Part shown: positions 52,550-62,279 of the stretch, piece by piece
Layout of the letters: each line of letters begins with the position of its first letter
Position numbering within the stretch: the stretch's first letter is position 1
Assembly (NCBI RefSeq): GCF_013416325.1
Contig: NZ_JACCGK010000004.1
Coordinates: 124,001-188,000 of the forward strand
From: Vreelandella sedimenti
GTDB lineage: Bacteria > Pseudomonadota > Gammaproteobacteria > Pseudomonadales > Halomonadaceae
Reading direction: 5' to 3'
DNA length: 64,000 bases
Notes under the pieces: model-generated
The model's database searches: none
What the model was told of the DNA's origin: nothing
The model's input: only the letters and a program-made list of their open reading frames with translations
Translations under genes and position numbers: made by a program

Positions 52550-53404
52550 TTAAAACAGTTGGCTTTGCTTTTCACCCGCGAAGGGTCCAAGAGCGGGTAA
52601 TGGCGTCACTTCTCCTAGTGCGTTATAGAGTAAGCGGGCCATGTGGGGAGACTCGCGGTTGTCCGCAGTATGCACAAATAAGAAAGGGGTTTTCCCCTGA
52701 CTTATCCACAGCTTTAGGCGGGCTTTCCAGGCGGTGAAGTAGTCGCTATTAATCGTTTTGTCAATATGACCAATGAAGCGAATGACAGGAAAATTTGCCG
52801 TGGAAAGCACGTGTAGCGGGAGTTTCGGCTTTTCTTGCTGGGCGTGAGCCAAGCCCAAATGGTCATTTGCCGGGGTTGAGAAGAGCGGGCGCACGTCGAG
52901 CATCACGCGGTTGGCCGAATAAGTTATCAACAGGCGGTTAAGGGCAATTTCGGCGGCCCCTTTGTGGAAAAACTCAGGGTGGCGAACCTCGACCGCGCAA
53001 GGCAAATGGGCAGGCCAGGCGGCAAGTAGCTCTTCAAGCTGTGGAAGCTCTTGGGGGCCGAAATCCCGTGGTAGTTGCACCATGGTGGGGCCAAGGCGGT
53101 CGTGCAGAGGTTCTAGCGCCGCTAAGAATGCCCAAGCCTCCTCTAACCGCGTTAGTCGTTGATCGTGGGTTACGCTGGCCGGTAATTTAAAACAAAAGCG
53201 AAAGTGGGGTGGTGCCTGGCGCGCCCAGGCAGCAATGGTGTCCGGCTTTGGGGTACCGCTATAAAAGGTAGTGTTGCCCTCAACGCTGGAAAACACCGCC
53301 GCGTAATCGCTGAGCAGCTCAGTTTTGGCATGGCGTGGATAAAGATTGCCCAGCCAATCTTGATTGGCCCACATAGGCAAGCCTAGATAAAGAGGAAGCG
53401 TCAT
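52550..53404 (-). CDS. DUF72 (YecE-like) family protein
   Basis: The 284-residue protein has the TIM-barrel-like DUF72 pattern: LGLPMWANQDWLGNLYP, SVEGNTTFYSGTP near residue 40, FRFCFKLPASVTHD, and a late TPFLFVHTADN. The biochemical role of the family is not established. It shares orientation with the NSS transporter and its end lies 155 bases from it. Confidence 0.88.
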   Translation of the reverse strand: MTLPLYLGLPMWANQDWLGNLYPRHAKTELLSDYAAVFSSVEGNTTFYSGTPKPDTIAAWARQAPPHFRFCFKLPASVTHDQRLTRLEEAWAFLAALEPLHDRLGPTMVQLPRDFGPQELPQLEELLAAWPAHLPCAVEVRHPEFFHKGAAEIALNRLLITYSANRVMLDVRPLFSTPANDHLGLAHAQQEKPKLPLHVLSTANFPVIRFIGHIDKTINSDYFTAWKARLKLWISQGKTPFLFVHTADNRESPHMARLLYNALGEVTPLPALGPFAGEKQSQLF

Positions 53405-53614
53405 GGGTGCCAGCCTACATCGACAAGATCATGCGCTAATGTAACAGGTTAAGAGTCTTGCCCGTTAAGCGCGAATGGCGGCTTTTATATGACCTTTGTA
53501 TGGCTTATATGTATAGCAAGGCGCGGAAAAAGTGAAACTGTTAAGGCGCCGATAGCGCTACTATGTAGGTATAGCCCTTTATTGGCAGTAGCCGTTTACA
53601 AACAGGATAGCGCC

Positions 53615-54976
53615 ATGTGTTCAGCTTACGTTAGCAGTGATGAAATCCGCGACCAGTTTTCCCAAGCGATGTCGGCAATGTATCAGCAGGAGGTGCCGCA
53701 ATACGGCACCTTGCTGGCGCTGGTTGAGGCGGTCAACCAGGAGGTGCTAGCCGCTAACCCAGGGGTGAATAACGAATTGCAAAATAGCGATGAGCTGGCG
53801 CGTATCAACGTTGAACGCCACGGCGCTATTCGCGTGGGGAGTCCAGGCGAGCTTGCTATGCTGCGGCGAATGTTCGCGGTCATGGGGATGGAGCCAGTGG
53901 GGTATTACGACTTATCGACCGCAGGCGTGCCGGTACATTCCACCGCGTTTCGGCCGGTCGCGGATAGTGCGCTCAAGCGTAACCCCTTTCGTGTCTTTAC
54001 CTCGCTACTGCGCCTTGAGCTAATTGAAAAGTCCGAGCTAAGAGAACAGGCGAGTGAAATTTTAAGTGCCCGCGATATCTTCACTGCCAAAGTGAAAACG
54101 CTTATCAAGCGTTTTGAGCAGCAGGGTGGCCTAAGCGCTGATGACGCCAAGCAGTTTGTTCAGGAAGCGTTGGAAACGTTCCGCTGGCACGACAACGCCA
54201 CAGTCGACTTGGCTACCTACGAGCGTTTGCATGCCGAACACCGTTTAATTGCCGATGTGGTCTGTTTCCGTGGCCCGCATATTAACCACCTAACGCCGCG
54301 CACGTTAGACATTGATGAAGTGCAACGGCGCATGCCCAGCGTTGGCATCGACCCTAAAGCGACTATTGAAGGCCCGCCACGCCGGGACTGCCCAATCCTC
54401 CTACGTCAAACCAGTTTCAAAGCACTGGAGGAGACGATCGCTTTCGCGGACGCTGCTGAGGGTAAACACACCGCCCGCTTTGGTGAGATCGAGCAGCGTG
54501 GGATTGCATTAACGCGTAAAGGGCGCGAGCTATATGACCGCCTGCTAGCAGCGGCCAAAGAGAACTCGCCCACAGCAGCCAATAATGACGCCCATCAAGC
54601 GCATTTATCTGAGGTGTTTAAAGCGTTTCCTGATACGTATGAAACACTGCGCCGTGAAGGGTTAGCGTTTTTCCACTACCACGCGGTTCAAGGTGTACCT
54701 GTGCAAGTGCCGATCTCAGTCGAGCAGGTGGATAGCTTGATCAAGCAAGGCGCACTGAGAGTTACCCCCATGATTTATGAAGACTTCTTACCCGTGAGCG
54801 CGGCCGGTATTTTTCAATCCAACCTGGGTGGAAGCAGTCATGATCATTACGCCAGCAGCGCAAGCCAGCAGGCATTTGAGCAGGCCCTGGGGAGAGCCGT
54901 CATCGATGAAATCGAGCTGTATGCCCAGCGCCAGCAAGCATCGCTTGAACAGGCGCTGGTGCAGTTGGCGGTTTAA
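53615..54976 (+). CDS. VOC/DUF1338 family 2-oxoadipate dioxygenase/decarboxylase (YdcJ/HglS-like)
   Basis: The 453-residue protein matches the YdcJ/HglS family in length and in the segments MYQQEVPQYGTLLALVEAVN, ERHGAIRVGSPGELAMLRRMFAVMGM and HINHLTPRTLDIDEVQRRM. HglS of Pseudomonas converts 2-oxoadipate to D-2-hydroxyglutarate in D-lysine breakdown. The ATG at 53615 is preceded by AGGAT; an upstream start at 53489 would add 42 unrelated residues. No other lysine-catabolic genes are adjacent. Confidence 0.88.
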   Translation: MCSAYVSSDEIRDQFSQAMSAMYQQEVPQYGTLLALVEAVNQEVLAANPGVNNELQNSDELARINVERHGAIRVGSPGELAMLRRMFAVMGMEPVGYYDLSTAGVPVHSTAFRPVADSALKRNPFRVFTSLLRLELIEKSELREQASEILSARDIFTAKVKTLIKRFEQQGGLSADDAKQFVQEALETFRWHDNATVDLATYERLHAEHRLIADVVCFRGPHINHLTPRTLDIDEVQRRMPSVGIDPKATIEGPPRRDCPILLRQTSFKALEETIAFADAAEGKHTARFGEIEQRGIALTRKGRELYDRLLAAAKENSPTAANNDAHQAHLSEVFKAFPDTYETLRREGLAFFHYHAVQGVPVQVPISVEQVDSLIKQGALRVTPMIYEDFLPVSAAGIFQSNLGGSSHDHYASSASQQAFEQALGRAVIDEIELYAQRQQASLEQALVQLAV

Positions 54977-55034
54977 GTGATAGAACAGGTAGCTACGTCA
55001 ATTTACCCACTAACGCTGAAGGTTGAAGAGAGTT

Positions 55035-55478
55035 ATGAGTCAAGGAAAGGTATTGGTATTACATGGCCCCAACTTAAATTTGCTGGGTAGCCGTCAGCCA
55101 GAAATATATGGGTACGAGACGTTAGACGACGTGAATAACATCTTGCGGGAGAAAGCGGTGATGGCCGACTGGGATATCACATGCCTGCAGAGCAACCATG
55201 AAGGAGAACTGATTGACGCCATTCACGCCGCACGCCTGGATGGCACCCAAGCGATTATTATCAATCCCGCTGCCTACACGCATACCTCAGTGGCCATTCT
55301 TGATGCCCTCAATGCCTTTGATGGCAAAGTAATTGAGGTGCATTTATCCAATGTTCACAAGCGCGAAGCCTTTCGCCATCACTCCTACGTCTCGCTGCGC
55401 GCCAATGGAGTCATTGCTGGCCTCGGGGTTCAAGGCTATCGAGCTGCGCTAGAGGCAGTGATGTTAGAGGCTAATTGA
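55035..55478 (+). CDS. aroQ: Type II 3-dehydroquinate dehydratase
   Basis: The 147-residue enzyme has the type II signature [19 protein letters not shown] (catalytic tyrosine near 24), [31 protein letters not shown] and the [17 protein letters not shown] block. It dehydrates 3-dehydroquinate in the shikimate pathway, or in quinate catabolism. It converges on the IclR gene with an eight-base overlap of the two ends. Confidence 0.95.
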   Translation: MSQGKVLVLHGPNLNLLGSRQPEIYGYETLDDVNNILREKAVMADWDITCLQSNHEGELIDAIHAARLDGTQAIIINPAAYTHTSVAILDALNAFDGKVIEVHLSNVHKREAFRHHSYVSLRANGVIAGLGVQGYRAALEAVMLEAN

Positions 55479-56250
55479 TATGCGCTCTTACTTGAGCGAC
55501 TTTGTTTTGTAAAACAGGTAAGTAAACATTAATCAACGTATCAAGATCGACCCGAGCAGCGTTAGTGCTGATATTGATTGCGCCCATTAAATGCTGCTTG
55601 GCGTCATAGACAGGAACGGCAATGGAGCGCAAGCCGGAGTCAAGCTCTTGATCAGAAATCGCATAGCCCTGCTGCCGCGCTTTTATTATCTGGTTTCGTA
55701 GCTCACTAACATCTGTCACCGTTTTATCGGTGTAAGACTCTAGAGCAACCGACGCTAGGAAGTGATCAAGATCCGTATCGCTGAGCTGAGCTAGCAGCAT
55801 GCGCCCCATAGAGGTATGAGCCGCTGGCAGCCGAGTGCCCACCGAAAGCGTAATCGCCATCAAGCGATGTTTTGCTGCCGAGCGGGCTACGTAGATGACA
55901 TCATTGCCATCTAGCACGCCAAGCGATGAGGACTCCCCGGTTTCAGCGGTAATGTCTTCGAGATGTTGCTGAATAACATCTCGGTAATTATTAGCCGATA
56001 AAAAGGCATAGCCGAGCTGGAGCACGCGGGGCGCCAATTCAAAGTAACGTTGCTGTTTTCGCACGTACCCCAGTGCATGCAGAGTGAGCAAGAAACGCCT
56101 AGCCTTTGCTCTGTTCATTCCTGTCCGTGTCGCAACTTCGCTTAATGTCATACGCGGGTGTTCGTGATCGAATGCCTGTATTACCTCTAAGCCGCTAGCT
56201 AATGCTGTTACAAAATCACGGCTATCTTCACTCAACATCTCTTCCTGCAT
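55471..56250 (-). CDS. IclR family transcriptional regulator (PcaR/PobR-like)
   Basis: The 259-residue protein has an N-terminal winged helix ([28 protein letters not shown]) and an IclR effector domain ending [16 protein letters not shown]. It is similar to regulators of the beta-ketoadipate pathway such as PcaR or PobR. I prefer the ATG at 56250, 9 bases after AAGGG, over one at 56259 that abuts it. It is divergent from the TTT transporter operon, which is its likely target. Confidence 0.9.
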   Translation of the reverse strand: MQEEMLSEDSRDFVTALASGLEVIQAFDHEHPRMTLSEVATRTGMNRAKARRFLLTLHALGYVRKQQRYFELAPRVLQLGYAFLSANNYRDVIQQHLEDITAETGESSSLGVLDGNDVIYVARSAAKHRLMAITLSVGTRLPAAHTSMGRMLLAQLSDTDLDHFLASVALESYTDKTVTDVSELRNQIIKARQQGYAISDQELDSGLRSIAVPVYDAKQHLMGAINISTNAARVDLDTLINVYLPVLQNKVAQVRAHIN

Positions 56251-56505
56251 TGTTATCATCCCTTACCTAAACGTTTGATAGAAAAGATTAACGCAAAAAT
56301 GTTCGCATTGCGAACTTGTGCACTTTAAAGCCTTTCCAATGGCATGCTGCGGCCCTTAAAACGTTTTTTGATCCCCCTGCTACTAAAGTTGTGTTTTTTA
56401 ATAGGCTGGCAACAAAGTAACCTCACTGATCAAATTACGAATACATGTACGTATTGCGAACAATAATTAAGCATAATAATGGCTAAACAACGCATAGGAC
56501 GAAAA

Positions 56506-57492
56506 ATGAACAAACTCCTTGGTTCTGCATATCTGGCTGCTTGTGGAAGCGCTCTGGCGCTTGGCCTTACCGTTACTTCTGTTAGCGCTGATGAGTGGCC
56601 GACTAATGATGTGCGCTTGGTAGTGCCTTACGCTCCTGGCGGCACTACCGATGTACTGTCGCGTCGCGTTGCCGATCTTCTTCAGCAAGAACTCGATACT
56701 AATGTCATTGTAGAAAATCGCCCCGGCGCAGGTTCTACGGTCGGAACCGGACGTCTCGCTCGCGGTGGGCGTGATGCCGATCACACCATTTTGATGGCCT
56801 CGCCAGGGCACACCATTGGCGCTGCCATCTATCCAGATCTTAGCTACGACCCCATCGAAGATTTCGTTTTCCTGCAAAACATGGTCGACATACCTAACGT
56901 GATGGTGGTCCCCGCAGACAGCCCTTATGAAAGCGTTATTGAGTTCGTAGAAGCGGCTAAAGAAGAAAGCATGACCTTCAGTCACAGCGGCGTGGGCAGC
57001 TCCATCCACATGTCTGGTGAACTGTTCAAGACCTTGACTGACACAAACCTTACGGCGGTGCCTTTTGCTGGCAGTGGCGCGGCGCTTCCGGCGTTGCTGG
57101 GCGGCGATGTTGATGTGTCGTTCGAGAACATGCCGACGGTGCTTTCGCACATACGTTCTGGCGATTTGCGGGCGCTGGCCGTCACCTCTGCCGAGCGCTC
57201 CGAGTATCTGCCCGATGTCCCGACCCTGTCAGAAATCGGTGAATACAACCTTGACCAGTTCATCACAACTGCCTGGTTCGGACTGATTGCACACAACTCT
57301 TTCCCAGAAGAAGCTCAAAGCGTCATGCAAGATGCACTGGCCAATGTGATGGAACGTGAAGAGTTTGTGGACTTCGCTGATCAACTGGGCGCTGAGCCTG
57401 GTCAAGTGTCGGGTGAAGAGTTCAAGCAGTTCATTGTTGAAGACTTGGAGCGTTGGGAAAACGTAGCCCAGCAGGCGGGTATTAGCCAGTAA
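56506..57492 (+). CDS. tctC: Tripartite tricarboxylate transporter substrate-binding protein (TctC family)
   Basis: The 328-residue protein has a Sec signal ending near VSADEWP and the TctC pattern VRLVVPYAPGGTTDVLSR, VIVENRPGAGSTVGTG and GDVDVSFENMPTVLSHIRSGDLRALAVTS. It binds a carboxylate in the periplasm for the TctAB membrane complex. AGGA lies six bases before the ATG at 56506, whereas the ATG at 56479 has no ribosome site. Confidence 0.93.
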   Translation: MNKLLGSAYLAACGSALALGLTVTSVSADEWPTNDVRLVVPYAPGGTTDVLSRRVADLLQQELDTNVIVENRPGAGSTVGTGRLARGGRDADHTILMASPGHTIGAAIYPDLSYDPIEDFVFLQNMVDIPNVMVVPADSPYESVIEFVEAAKEESMTFSHSGVGSSIHMSGELFKTLTDTNLTAVPFAGSGAALPALLGGDVDVSFENMPTVLSHIRSGDLRALAVTSAERSEYLPDVPTLSEIGEYNLDQFITTAWFGLIAHNSFPEEAQSVMQDALANVMEREEFVDFADQLGAEPGQVSGEEFKQFIVEDLERWENVAQQAGISQ

Positions 57493-57515
57493 GCAAGGCA
57501 GCCTTTGATCCAGCG

Positions 57516-57545
57516 GAGAGGCGAGGGCAAGCGTCCTCGCCTCTC
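57516..57545 (+). other. Strong intercistronic hairpin between tctC and tctB
   Basis: GAGAGGCGAGG and CCTCGCCTCTC form an 11-bp stem around an 8-nt loop, followed by TTGTTT. It could partly terminate transcription or protect the tctC mRNA, which would give more binding protein than membrane subunits. Confidence 0.7.
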
Positions 57546-57556
57546 TTGTTTCGATG

Positions 57557-57601
57557 TCTCTTGGTTCTATATCTCTTAGCTCTATATCTCTTGGTTCTTT
57601 G
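57557..57601. repeat. Three 15-bp tandem units before tctB
   Basis: TCTCTTGGTTCTATA, TCTCTTAGCTCTATA and TCTCTTGGTTCTTTG lie between the hairpin and the tctB ribosome site. The last unit runs into the GGAGAAGG site, so copy number would shift spacing upstream of tctB. Confidence 0.75.
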
Positions 57602-57613
57602 GAGAAGGCAGTG

Positions 57614-58114
57614 ATGACTACCTCGGATTTTAAGCGCAGGGTTAAAGACCCAGGTGACGTAGTGGCGGGAATTATTCTGCTTTGCTTTTCCATTGGGCTG
57701 ATCTTTTATCTAGTGCCTAACTACATCAATGAACCGCCCATTCTGCAAAACCCCATGATGTCGCCTCGTTGGCTGCCGGGGATCGTTGGCTGGCTGATAC
57801 TGTTGTTTTCTATTCTGCTCATCCTGCAAGGCTTCCTGTTGGACAGAAGCAGTGAGGAGGATGAACGAAATATTGAGAAGGGTTCGACACGGCGTTTTGT
57901 CTTGATGCTGGTCGCCCTGGTGATATATGTCGCTTTGTTTGAATCAATGGGCGCGGTGTTTACCGGCATTCTCGCGACGCTGGTGCTTTTTGTGGCGCAC
58001 CCTGTTCGCACGTGGTGGGTCTATAGCATGGCATTTGTGTTCCCTATCGCTGTGACATTCATATTTGTAAAAGTCATGAATGTGCCGCTTCCGATATCGC
58101 CAATCGGTTTCTGA
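57614..58114 (+). CDS. tctB: Tripartite tricarboxylate transporter small membrane subunit (TctB family)
   Basis: The 166-residue membrane protein has four hydrophobic segments (VVAGIILLCFSIGLIFYLVP, WLPGIVGWLILLFSILLILQG, VLMLVALVIYVALF, VYSMAFVFPIAVTFIFV). This is the usual TctB layout. GGAGAAGG precedes the ATG at 57614; the frame could start at 57554 through the 15-bp repeats, but that is unlikely. Confidence 0.9.
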   Translation: MTTSDFKRRVKDPGDVVAGIILLCFSIGLIFYLVPNYINEPPILQNPMMSPRWLPGIVGWLILLFSILLILQGFLLDRSSEEDERNIEKGSTRRFVLMLVALVIYVALFESMGAVFTGILATLVLFVAHPVRTWWVYSMAFVFPIAVTFIFVKVMNVPLPISPIGF

Positions 58115-58141
58115 TTGGCTACTTATTCTTCTGGGTGATCT

Positions 58142-59647
58142 ATGGAAAATTTTTCGGAAGTCATAGAGATATTCTTTAGTTTAGATAACTTCCTGGCCAT
58201 CGCTATGGGGGTCGTCATCGGTGTGGTCGTGGGGTCGATTCCCGGCTTGACTGCCACGATGGCGGTGGCGCTGGCGCTGCCCTTTACCTTCTCTATGCAG
58301 CCTGTCGCCGCTATCTTGCTGCTGGTGGGTATCTATAAAGGCGGAATGTACGGCGGTTCAATTACAGCCATTTTAATAAGAACCCCCGGCTCACCAGCCT
58401 CCGCCTGCACCTTGCTGGACGGCTACCCCATGGCGCAACAGGGGCATGCGAAGAAGGCACTCAAGGCTGCTCTTTATTCGTCGGTCATCGCCGATTTCAT
58501 CTCTAATATTGCTCTGATCTTTTTTGCTGCCTATTTGGCAAAAATTGCCCTGAACTTTGGTGCGCCAGAGTTTTTCTGGCTGATCTGTTTTTCGCTTACC
58601 ATCATCATCTCTTTGGCCAGCGGCTCTATGATCAAGGGCTTGATGGCTGCGCTATTGGGTATTCTGCTTTCCCTGGTAGGACTGGATGAAGTCTTCGGCT
58701 CTCAACGGTTTACCTTTGGCAACTACAACTTGATGGACAGCATCTCCTTTATCCCGCTGTTGATTGGTCTGTTCGCCATCCCCGAGATTATCGAGTTCTA
58801 CCGCAAAAAAGCGCTTCCTCATATTAAGGCGAAGGCCAGCGGTGCAGGGCTTAGCTTTTCCGAACTGAAGCGCTGCCTGACCACCATTGTGCGGGGCAGT
58901 TTGATTGGCGTGATTATTGGGGCAATCCCAGGTACCGGCGCTACTGCGGCTGCCTTTATTTCCTATAGTGATGCGCGCAGGCGATCCCCCAATAAGGCTA
59001 ACTTTGGCAAAGGCGAGGTAGAGGGTGTTGCCGCCGCCGAGGCTGGTAATAACGGTGTCGCCGGGGCGACGATGATTCCCTTGTTATCGCTGGGTATTCC
59101 AGGGGATGTCATCACGGCCATTATTCTTGGTGCCTTTATGGTTCATGGGCTTACGCCTGGTCCCATTATGTTCCAAGAGAACCTATCCCTGATCTATGCC
59201 CTGTTTATGGGGATTATGTTTAGCTCGGTGGTATTGCTGCTGGTGGGCAATGTGGCCATCAAGTACTTCTCTTTGATTGCCGACATTCCTAAATCAGTTC
59301 TCTTTCCTATCGTATTGATGTTCTGCGTTTATGGCGCTTACGCCGTTAATAACGACACCTTTGACGTGTGGTTGATGCTGGCCTTTGGCGTCATGGGCTA
59401 TATCTTTAATCGTGCCGCGATACCGGCAGCGCCCTTTTTGATCGGGTTTATCCTTGGGCCGATGTTTGAAGATAACTTGCGCCGTTCATTACTGATCGGG
59501 CATAACGATCTTTCGATCTTTGTGCGTGGCCCGATTACCTGGGTTTTCATTGCTTTAACGGTGGGCTCGATTTCCCTGGCACTCTACCGCTTTATTTCAG
59601 CGCGTCGCGAAGCGCGCAATGCTGCCGCCAAATCAAAAAAAGTTTGA
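58142..59647 (+). CDS. tctA: Tripartite tricarboxylate transporter large membrane subunit (TctA family)
   Basis: The 501-residue membrane protein has the TctA signatures [48 protein letters not shown] and the repeat-related [22 protein letters not shown], with about 12 hydrophobic helices. It forms the ion-driven channel with TctB. With tctC and tctB it makes a complete TTT system for an organic acid that is not identifiable from sequence. Confidence 0.95.
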   Translation: MENFSEVIEIFFSLDNFLAIAMGVVIGVVVGSIPGLTATMAVALALPFTFSMQPVAAILLLVGIYKGGMYGGSITAILIRTPGSPASACTLLDGYPMAQQGHAKKALKAALYSSVIADFISNIALIFFAAYLAKIALNFGAPEFFWLICFSLTIIISLASGSMIKGLMAALLGILLSLVGLDEVFGSQRFTFGNYNLMDSISFIPLLIGLFAIPEIIEFYRKKALPHIKAKASGAGLSFSELKRCLTTIVRGSLIGVIIGAIPGTGATAAAFISYSDARRRSPNKANFGKGEVEGVAAAEAGNNGVAGATMIPLLSLGIPGDVITAIILGAFMVHGLTPGPIMFQENLSLIYALFMGIMFSSVVLLLVGNVAIKYFSLIADIPKSVLFPIVLMFCVYGAYAVNNDTFDVWLMLAFGVMGYIFNRAAIPAAPFLIGFILGPMFEDNLRRSLLIGHNDLSIFVRGPITWVFIALTVGSISLALYRFISARREARNAAAKSKKV

Positions 59648-59666
59648 TGTTCTTCGGAGAAGTACA

Positions 59667-60787
59667 ATGGCGGGACCACTGACAGGGCTGCGGGTACTGG
59701 ATTTAAGCCGTGTAATGGCTGGCCCCTGGTGTACGCAGGTACTGGCCGATATGGGCGCCGAAGTGATTAAAATTGAGCACCCGCTGCTTGGTGACGATAC
59801 GCGCCATTGGGGGCCGCCCTGGTTAAAAGATAAAGAGGGCAGCGATACTCGAGAGTCGGCCTACTACCTTTCGGCCAATCGTGGCAAGCATATTCGGCCA
59901 CTGTCGATATCAGTCAGCCAGAAGGGCAGGCGCTGGTGCGTGAGTTAACCACTGAAAGTGACATTCTGGTCGAGAACTTTAAAAGCAGAGGACTCGCGCG
60001 CAAGGGGCTTGACTACGCCACCCTAGAGGCGATCAATCCGGGTTTGATTTACTGCTCCATCACCGGTTTTGGCCAGACGGGGCCAATGGCCTCCATGGCG
60101 GGCTATGACTACCTGGTCCAAGCACAAGCTGGGTTAATGAGTATTACCGGCGCGGCAGACGGTGAGCCCGGTGCCGGGCCACAGCGGGTGGGTATGGCCG
60201 TCTCCGACCTGACCACGGGTATGAATGCCACCATTGCTATCCTCGGTGCGTTGCATCACCGGCACAGTACCGGCCTAGGGCAATATATTGATATGGCGTT
60301 GCTGGATGTCCAGGTAAGTTGGTTGGCCAATCAGGCGCTTAATTACTTCTGCAGTGGCACCCCGCCAACCCGTACCGGTGAGTATCACCCCAACCTGGTG
60401 CCTTACCAGCCATTCCCTACCGCTGACGGCGAAAAAGTCATCATCGCGATCGGCAACGATGGGCAGTTCAAGCGTTTCTGTGAAGCAGTGGGGCGATCCG
60501 AGCTAGCCGTTGATCACCGTTTCAGCACCAACTCCGAGCGGGTTAAACATCGACTCGAGTTGGTTCCGCTTATGGTGCAGATTACCCAGAGTCGTACTAG
60601 CCATGAATGGATAGAGATGCTGGGCGCCATTAGCGTGGCCAATCCGATCAAATACTCCAGAACCCCGCTGGAGTATCACAAGCCACCACCGCGACTGGGT
60701 GAAGATACCGATAGCGTGTTGGAGCGCTTATTGCACAAAGGCGCTGGGGAAATTAGTACCTTACGCCAAAAGGGCGTAGTGAAATAA
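59667..60787 (+). pseudogene. CaiB/BaiF family CoA-transferase, frameshifted
   Basis: The N-terminal part ([39 protein letters not shown]) ends out of frame at 59948. The family continues in another frame as [32 protein letters not shown] through to 60787, including the catalytic aspartate in GQYIDMALLD. The break is at about 59890-59893, where an extra AT makes CATAT before TCGGCC; removing it restores K-H-S-A-T-V-D. The repaired protein would have 372 residues. It is the CoA-activating step expected in this cluster. A sequencing error cannot be excluded. Confidence 0.88.
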
Positions 60788-60800
60788 GCCGTTGGTTTGC

Positions 60801-61544
60801 CTAGCCGACCGTTACACCGCCGCACACGAAAAGGGTCTGACCAGTGATAAAGCCGCTGCGTTCGTCGCAGAAGAAACTGACGGCTTGGGCCACGTCTTCA
60901 GGCTGACCCATGCGCTGTAGCGGGATATTATCGATGATGCGGCGAGCGCGTTCGGAATCGGGCGGGTTGTTCTGCCAGAAAGCGCTGGTGGCGATAGGCC
61001 CAGGGGCAACGCAGTTGACCGTGATGCCGTGTTCAGCCAGCTCCAGCGCCCACGTTCGGGCCATGGATTGCAGTGCGCCTTTCGTGGCACTGTAGATAGT
61101 GCGTGCCTCTTTGCCCAATACTACACGGCTTGTATTCAGCACGATGCGCCCCATCCCGTTTGCCTTCATAGAGGGCAGTAGTGCCTGTGTGCAGACCAGC
61201 GCTGAGCGCGCATTCAAGTGCATTAATTTGTCAAAGTCTTCAAGCTGTACTTCCTCAAGCAATGCTGGCGCGACAATACCCACATTATTGACCAGCCGGG
61301 TCACCGAATAACGCGTGCCAATGTCAGTCATCACCAATCGAGTAGCATCGGCATCGGCAAGATCGACCTGGCGCGCATCTGCTTGCAAAGATTTCGCTTC
61401 GGGCTCGACGATATCCACCACAATGACTTGATAACCATCCTGCTGAAGGCGTAAGGCGATCGCTTGACCGATGTTCCTAGCTCCGCCGGTAACAACAGCA
61501 ACATGTTTTTGAGTATTGTGGCGTTGAGCAGCGTCTTGACTCAT
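60801..61544 (-). CDS. SDR family oxidoreductase (FabG-like)
   Basis: The 247-residue classical SDR has the cofactor motif VVTGGARNIGQAIA, NNVGIV, the catalytic serine in LNTSRVV, YSATK with tyrosine and lysine, and VNCVAPGPI. It oxidises or reduces a hydroxy/keto group. It converges on the broken CoA-transferase gene and is the downstream member of the leftward group that starts at the AtoE-type transporter. Confidence 0.92.
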   Translation of the reverse strand: MSQDAAQRHNTQKHVAVVTGGARNIGQAIALRLQQDGYQVIVVDIVEPEAKSLQADARQVDLADADATRLVMTDIGTRYSVTRLVNNVGIVAPALLEEVQLEDFDKLMHLNARSALVCTQALLPSMKANGMGRIVLNTSRVVLGKEARTIYSATKGALQSMARTWALELAEHGITVNCVAPGPIATSAFWQNNPPDSERARRIIDNIPLQRMGQPEDVAQAVSFFCDERSGFITGQTLFVCGGVTVG

Positions 61545-61641
61545 TCAGATATCCTTAGCGTGTTTAGGTCGAGTAGGCATTCTCTTCGGTAGGGCAACTC
61601 TGCACCAATCAAGCACCGTGAAGTGCTAGCAAGGCCTTCTA

Positions 61642-61932
61642 TTAAGCATCATTCTCGCGTATCGAAGAAGGGTGACGGCAGAGAGGCTTTACCTGGATAT
61701 CCATGTAAGGAAATAGGGGTAAGCTGCTAATAAGGTCTTGAAGCTCGGCGTTATCAGTGACATCGAATATGCTTACATTGGCGTAACTGCCAGCGACTCG
61801 CCATAGGTGGCGCCATTTGCCCTGCCGCTGTAGTTCCTGAGCGTAGACTTTCTCCTTCATCTTGATGTCAGCTGTTTGCTCGGCCGGTATGTCCGGTGGC
61901 AGTTTCACTACCATTTCCACTTGAAACAGCAT
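61642..61932 (-). CDS. Muconolactone delta-isomerase family protein
   Basis: The 96-residue protein matches the CatC pattern: MLFQVEMVVKLPPDIP, EKVYAQELQRQGKWRHLWRVAGSYANVSIFDV and LSSLPLFPYMDIQVKPLCRHPS. CatC isomerises muconolactone in the catechol branch of the beta-ketoadipate pathway. No catA or catB is present, so it may act on an analogous lactone of another pathway. Confidence 0.87.
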   Translation of the reverse strand: MLFQVEMVVKLPPDIPAEQTADIKMKEKVYAQELQRQGKWRHLWRVAGSYANVSIFDVTDNAELQDLISSLPLFPYMDIQVKPLCRHPSSIRENDA

Positions 61933-61955
61933 TGCATTGCTCCTATCTGATGACG

Positions 61956-62252
61956 TTATAAAGTGTTTTGTCGATTTAAGTAGGCCTGCCGCCAGCGCAC
62001 AATGTGAACCTCGGCGAATAACTTTGCCTGATGAAATGGGTCGGCTTGAATAAAGCGTTCGGCCTCTTCGCGGCTCTCCAGATCGACCAAGTAAATGCCG
62101 CCTGACGCCGTGGCGCCGTCGTCAGAAAGCTTGGCGCCACAAGCCAATAAGAGGTTCGCGTTGGCGTCAAGGTAATCCAGATGATCGGGACGTACCTCCA
62201 GGCGCAGGGCCTGGCGGTCGGGCTTGTCGAACGTTTCAATCAGAAAAGGCAT
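61956..62252 (-). CDS. YciI family protein
   Basis: The 98-residue protein has the YciI pattern HLDYLDANANLLLACGAKL and GGIYLVDLESREEAERFIQADPFHQAKLFAEVHIVRWRQAY, with the conserved histidine and aspartate near DPFHQA. Members form a ferredoxin-like fold, and related proteins act as dehydrochlorinases or isomerases. Beside the CatC-like gene, a role in handling a lactone or diene acid is plausible. Confidence 0.85.
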   Translation of the reverse strand: MPFLIETFDKPDRQALRLEVRPDHLDYLDANANLLLACGAKLSDDGATASGGIYLVDLESREEAERFIQADPFHQAKLFAEVHIVRWRQAYLNRQNTL

Positions 62253-62279
62253 GTAAACATCCTGTGTTGATATGCGTGG

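Noticed and set aside
57229..57693. Minus-strand frame encoding repeated EPRDIELRDIEPRDIE
   Set aside because: The repeat is only the antisense reading of the 15-bp tandem array; the frame overlaps tctC and tctB on the other strand.
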